The notes under the pieces were generated by a model, which was given only the letters and a program-made list of their open reading frames with translations, searched no databases and was not told the origin of the DNA. Position numbers and translations under genes: made by a program. DNA of 64,000 nucleotides, taken from NCBI GenBank assembly GCA_903873705.1, contig CAIQPK010000003.1:1-64000 (forward strand), read 5' to 3'. The DNA is from an uncultured Acidobacteriota bacterium. GTDB taxonomy: Bacteria; Acidobacteriota; Terriglobia; Terriglobales; Acidobacteriaceae. This document shows, in pieces, positions 63,001 through 64,000 of the stretch (position 1 is the stretch's first letter; every line of letters starts with the position of its first letter).

Positions 63001-63765
63001 GACTTCACCGTCACCGGCGCAGCCGACTCCGGCCTGCCCGTCATCTTCAGCGTCAAGTCCGGCAACGCCACCATCACCGGCTCACTCGTCCACATCACCG
63101 GCGTAGGCCCGGTTGTCATCGCCGCCAACCAGGCCGGCGCAACCGACCAATGGCTCCCCGCACTCGAAGCCACAACCGGCTTCACCATCACCCCCGCGCA
63201 CCTCTTCGTCAACGCCTACGCGGCCACCTCAACCCAGCAGATCCCGCTCGCCGCACTCACCTATTACTTCGGTGGCTTCGTCTACAACGAGACCGCTGCC
63301 GTCCTCGGCGGCGTCCCCTCCATCAGCACCACGGCCACCCCCACCAGCACCCCTGGGTACTACCCCATCACCACCGGCATCGGCACCATCACCGATCCCA
63401 ACTACACCTACACCTTCAACGCCAACAGCTACTACCTCGGACCCTACACCGTGCCCGCTCCCGCCGTAAAACTCACCGCAACCTCCACCATCAGCCACTC
63501 CGACTTCTACTCGGTCACGGTCACGGTCACCAACACCGGAACCACCACCGCGCAGAACGTCATCCTCACCGCCGTCAAGCTCAACGCCATCGCCGGTACC
63601 CCAACCCCTCACGCCATGGGCAACATCGCTCCAGGAGCCTCGGCTTCCTTCAGCGTAGCCGTGCCCAACACAGCTGGCCCGTCGGGCAATGCCATCGTCG
63701 AGCAGATCACCGGCACCTACACCGGTGGAACGTTCGGCGGCTCCATCCGCGCCACCTTGCCCTAA
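60091..63765 (+). CDS. Giant exported NHL-repeat protein
   Basis: 1224 residues from ATG 60091 (GGAG 8 bases upstream). A signal peptide ends TPASAQS. NHL repeats of the type GVATDRAGNLYIADTNNRVV and GDGGPA cover about 45-370 and again about 510-840. Each block is followed by a choice-of-anchor/ASPM-like beta domain (VTLSNIGNLPLHF, CNVNITFTPTAFG). An MBG-like segment (IRINAIPNHVYGD) and a CARDB/DUF11-like end (VTVTVTNTGTTTAQNV) complete it. Probably a surface adhesin or scaffold typical of Acidobacteria. It is followed by another exported protein gene after 46 bases. Confidence 0.88.
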   Translation: MSFSRFFASSLSLLAIFALAVLGIASLTPASAQSLRFTPPIFRVDAADGTNFANNLLSGPTGVATDRAGNLYIADTNNRVVKKVSPTQTVSIYAGNGGFGYTGDGGPAASATLSHPSSVAVDPAGNLYISDPGNFAVRKVDAVTGIMTTFAGGNGTGSSGDNGPATSAQLVPAGIAADSLGNIYIVDTAGKTVRRVSTGHIISTFAGGGFHAASLENGGPATDAVFNSPWSIAIDASNNVYIGDSAYFIVSKVNASDNTINVFAGTSFLSGATGDGGPATSAKIGLPYGIAVDPTGIVYIATGSATIRAVSTANVISTIVGTGSNNLVFDGTPADRASIYTPQAVAADTFGNLYLATPGNNNVYVVNLHPELFPQTRIGSSSQPQTLLLENAGPASIKLSSFTFGTDFQLAAPVLQSSNSCQQTTNITSGFSGWCAFTVVFTPTAEGIRSMPLTVNSNDTPGVLIQTLTSTGLGSALAMSSGQLFNVAGKFSPNQTSDGPTTVGLATSIHLTQPGGLVVDSTGNLYFSEYGYCLVEKVDANTGIMSIIGGTNTITCGVNDGHTVISGDGGNATAAYMPSVTSMALDANNNLYIADPYDGRIRKIDTTGKISSFAGTGIGLGFNASCHYTVDGGQANVAQLCGPANMTFDAAGNLYFLEIGTSLVRKISTAGVLSTVAGSFNPGTSSFYVGGFSGDGGLATLAQLNQPNGIAVDAAGNIYISDTQNHVIRKVTAATGKISTIAGQHGVQNYTGDGGLATAATLEFPKGLTIDAAGDLFIADYQNWVIRKIDPSGIITTVAGNNLSEFYNGDGLPATESNLSFPSDVFVAPSGYLFINDLDHALIREMSPNGALIFAPQKLNTTSTAQSVTLSNIGNLPLHFAAQFPTGITGDFALASGGTCNFTAALAVGASCNVNITFTPTAFGARSGIFGFFDDGVASPQYVALSGTGQQAQAQRIRINAIPNHVYGDADFTVTGAADSGLPVIFSVKSGNATITGSLVHITGVGPVVIAANQAGATDQWLPALEATTGFTITPAHLFVNAYAATSTQQIPLAALTYYFGGFVYNETAAVLGGVPSISTTATPTSTPGYYPITTGIGTITDPNYTYTFNANSYYLGPYTVPAPAVKLTATSTISHSDFYSVTVTVTNTGTTTAQNVILTAVKLNAIAGTPTPHAMGNIAPGASASFSVAVPNTAGPSGNAIVEQITGTYTGGTFGGSIRATLP

Positions 63766-63811
63766 CCGCAACCAGCAAAGACCCTTACCTTCCCTCTAAT
63801 CGGAGAACATC

Positions 63812-64000
63812 ATGAAACGCATCACGCTCGCCCTACTCGCTCTCCTGCTGACGATCGGTGGATCGTCAGCAGCCCACGCCAACACCATCTACTACGCCAT
63901 CGATACCCCCACCGTCACCGCCAACCCCGGAGACACCGTCGACTTCACCGCTTCCATCCAGGAAACTTACGGCGACATCTTCTTCCTCAACGGCGATTCC
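63812..64000 (+). CDS. Exported protein, N-terminal part (runs off window)
   Basis: 63 codons from ATG 63812 (CGGAGA 8 bases upstream) continue open to the window end. The signal peptide (ITLALLALLLTIGGSSAAHA) is followed by NTIYYAIDTPTVTANPGDTVDFTAS in two parts, a beta-sandwich-like start. Such short proteins after NHL genes are often PEP-CTERM or sorting-signal proteins, but the C-terminus is not visible. Confidence 0.75.
   Translation, partial: MKRITLALLALLLTIGGSSAAHANTIYYAIDTPTVTANPGDTVDFTASIQETYGDIFFLNGDS
63845..63872 (+). other. Perfect 12-bp hairpin inside a signal-peptide coding region
   Basis: CTGCTGACGATC (63845-63856) and GATCGTCAGCAG (63861-63872) flank a GGTG loop. It starts 33 bases after the start codon and would form a very stable mRNA hairpin. 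Confidence 0.7.

Overview
The window looks like chromosomal DNA of a GC-rich Acidobacteriota (Terriglobia, Acidobacteriaceae type). I infer this from the protein families rather than from a marker gene. They include a VWFA-related acidobacterial protein, a DUF1501/DUF1800 pair, an ECF sigma factor followed by a Ser/Thr kinase with TPR repeats, secreted NHL-repeat proteins, a CHAT-TPR protein, and short dispersed stem-loop repeats in the intergenic spaces.

Positions 1-3600 are a decayed accessory segment of lower GC. It holds an IS3-type transposase fragment, small orphan genes with HTH or zinc-ribbon character, a broken N6-adenine methyltransferase, a tRNA-like RNA with its own terminator, a 12-bp tandem repeat and two small orphan proteins. 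It ends at the 3' end of a tRNA-Pro(CGG) gene, the classical place for an integrated element to border the chromosome. From 3800 on come core and lineage-specific genes: an OmpA-type outer-membrane protein, then cysD-cysN-cysH-xdhC (sulfate to sulfite, plus a molybdenum-cofactor maturation factor). Converging on xdhC is a molybdenum hydroxylase operon (large, [2Fe-2S] and FAD subunits, with a small extra membrane-anchored protein), preceded by an acyl carrier protein and a CmpX-like membrane protein.

Positions 15.4-29.7 kb are a trehalose/alpha-glucan hub. Leftward run glgE, a DUF3828-like secreted protein, treS, a maltokinase and a GT-A-like protein; rightward run a GH15 hydrolase, treY, treZ and a NUDIX hydrolase. 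The left arm builds alpha-glucan from trehalose (TreS, maltokinase, GlgE). The right arm turns alpha-glucan back into trehalose (TreY, TreZ). The two arms share one divergent promoter region.

Positions 29.7-47 kb hold mostly exported proteins: a tannase-family protein lacking its catalytic serine, a Tat-exported MmgE/PrpD protein with a small partner, a YVTN beta-propeller lipoprotein, a large orphan exported protein with a VWA protein interrupted by an amber codon, a GT87-like membrane protein fused to a beta-propeller, and the DUF1501/DUF1800 pair. Positions 47.4-51 kb hold an ECF sigma factor and a frameshifted kinase. A candidate 6S-like small RNA with a strong terminator lies in the gap at 51.2 kb. 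panB-panC-coaBC (pantothenate to 4'-phosphopantetheine) follow, then a repeat-rich intergenic region, a sigma/anti-sigma-like pair, the CHAT protein, a giant NHL protein and the start of another exported protein at the right edge.
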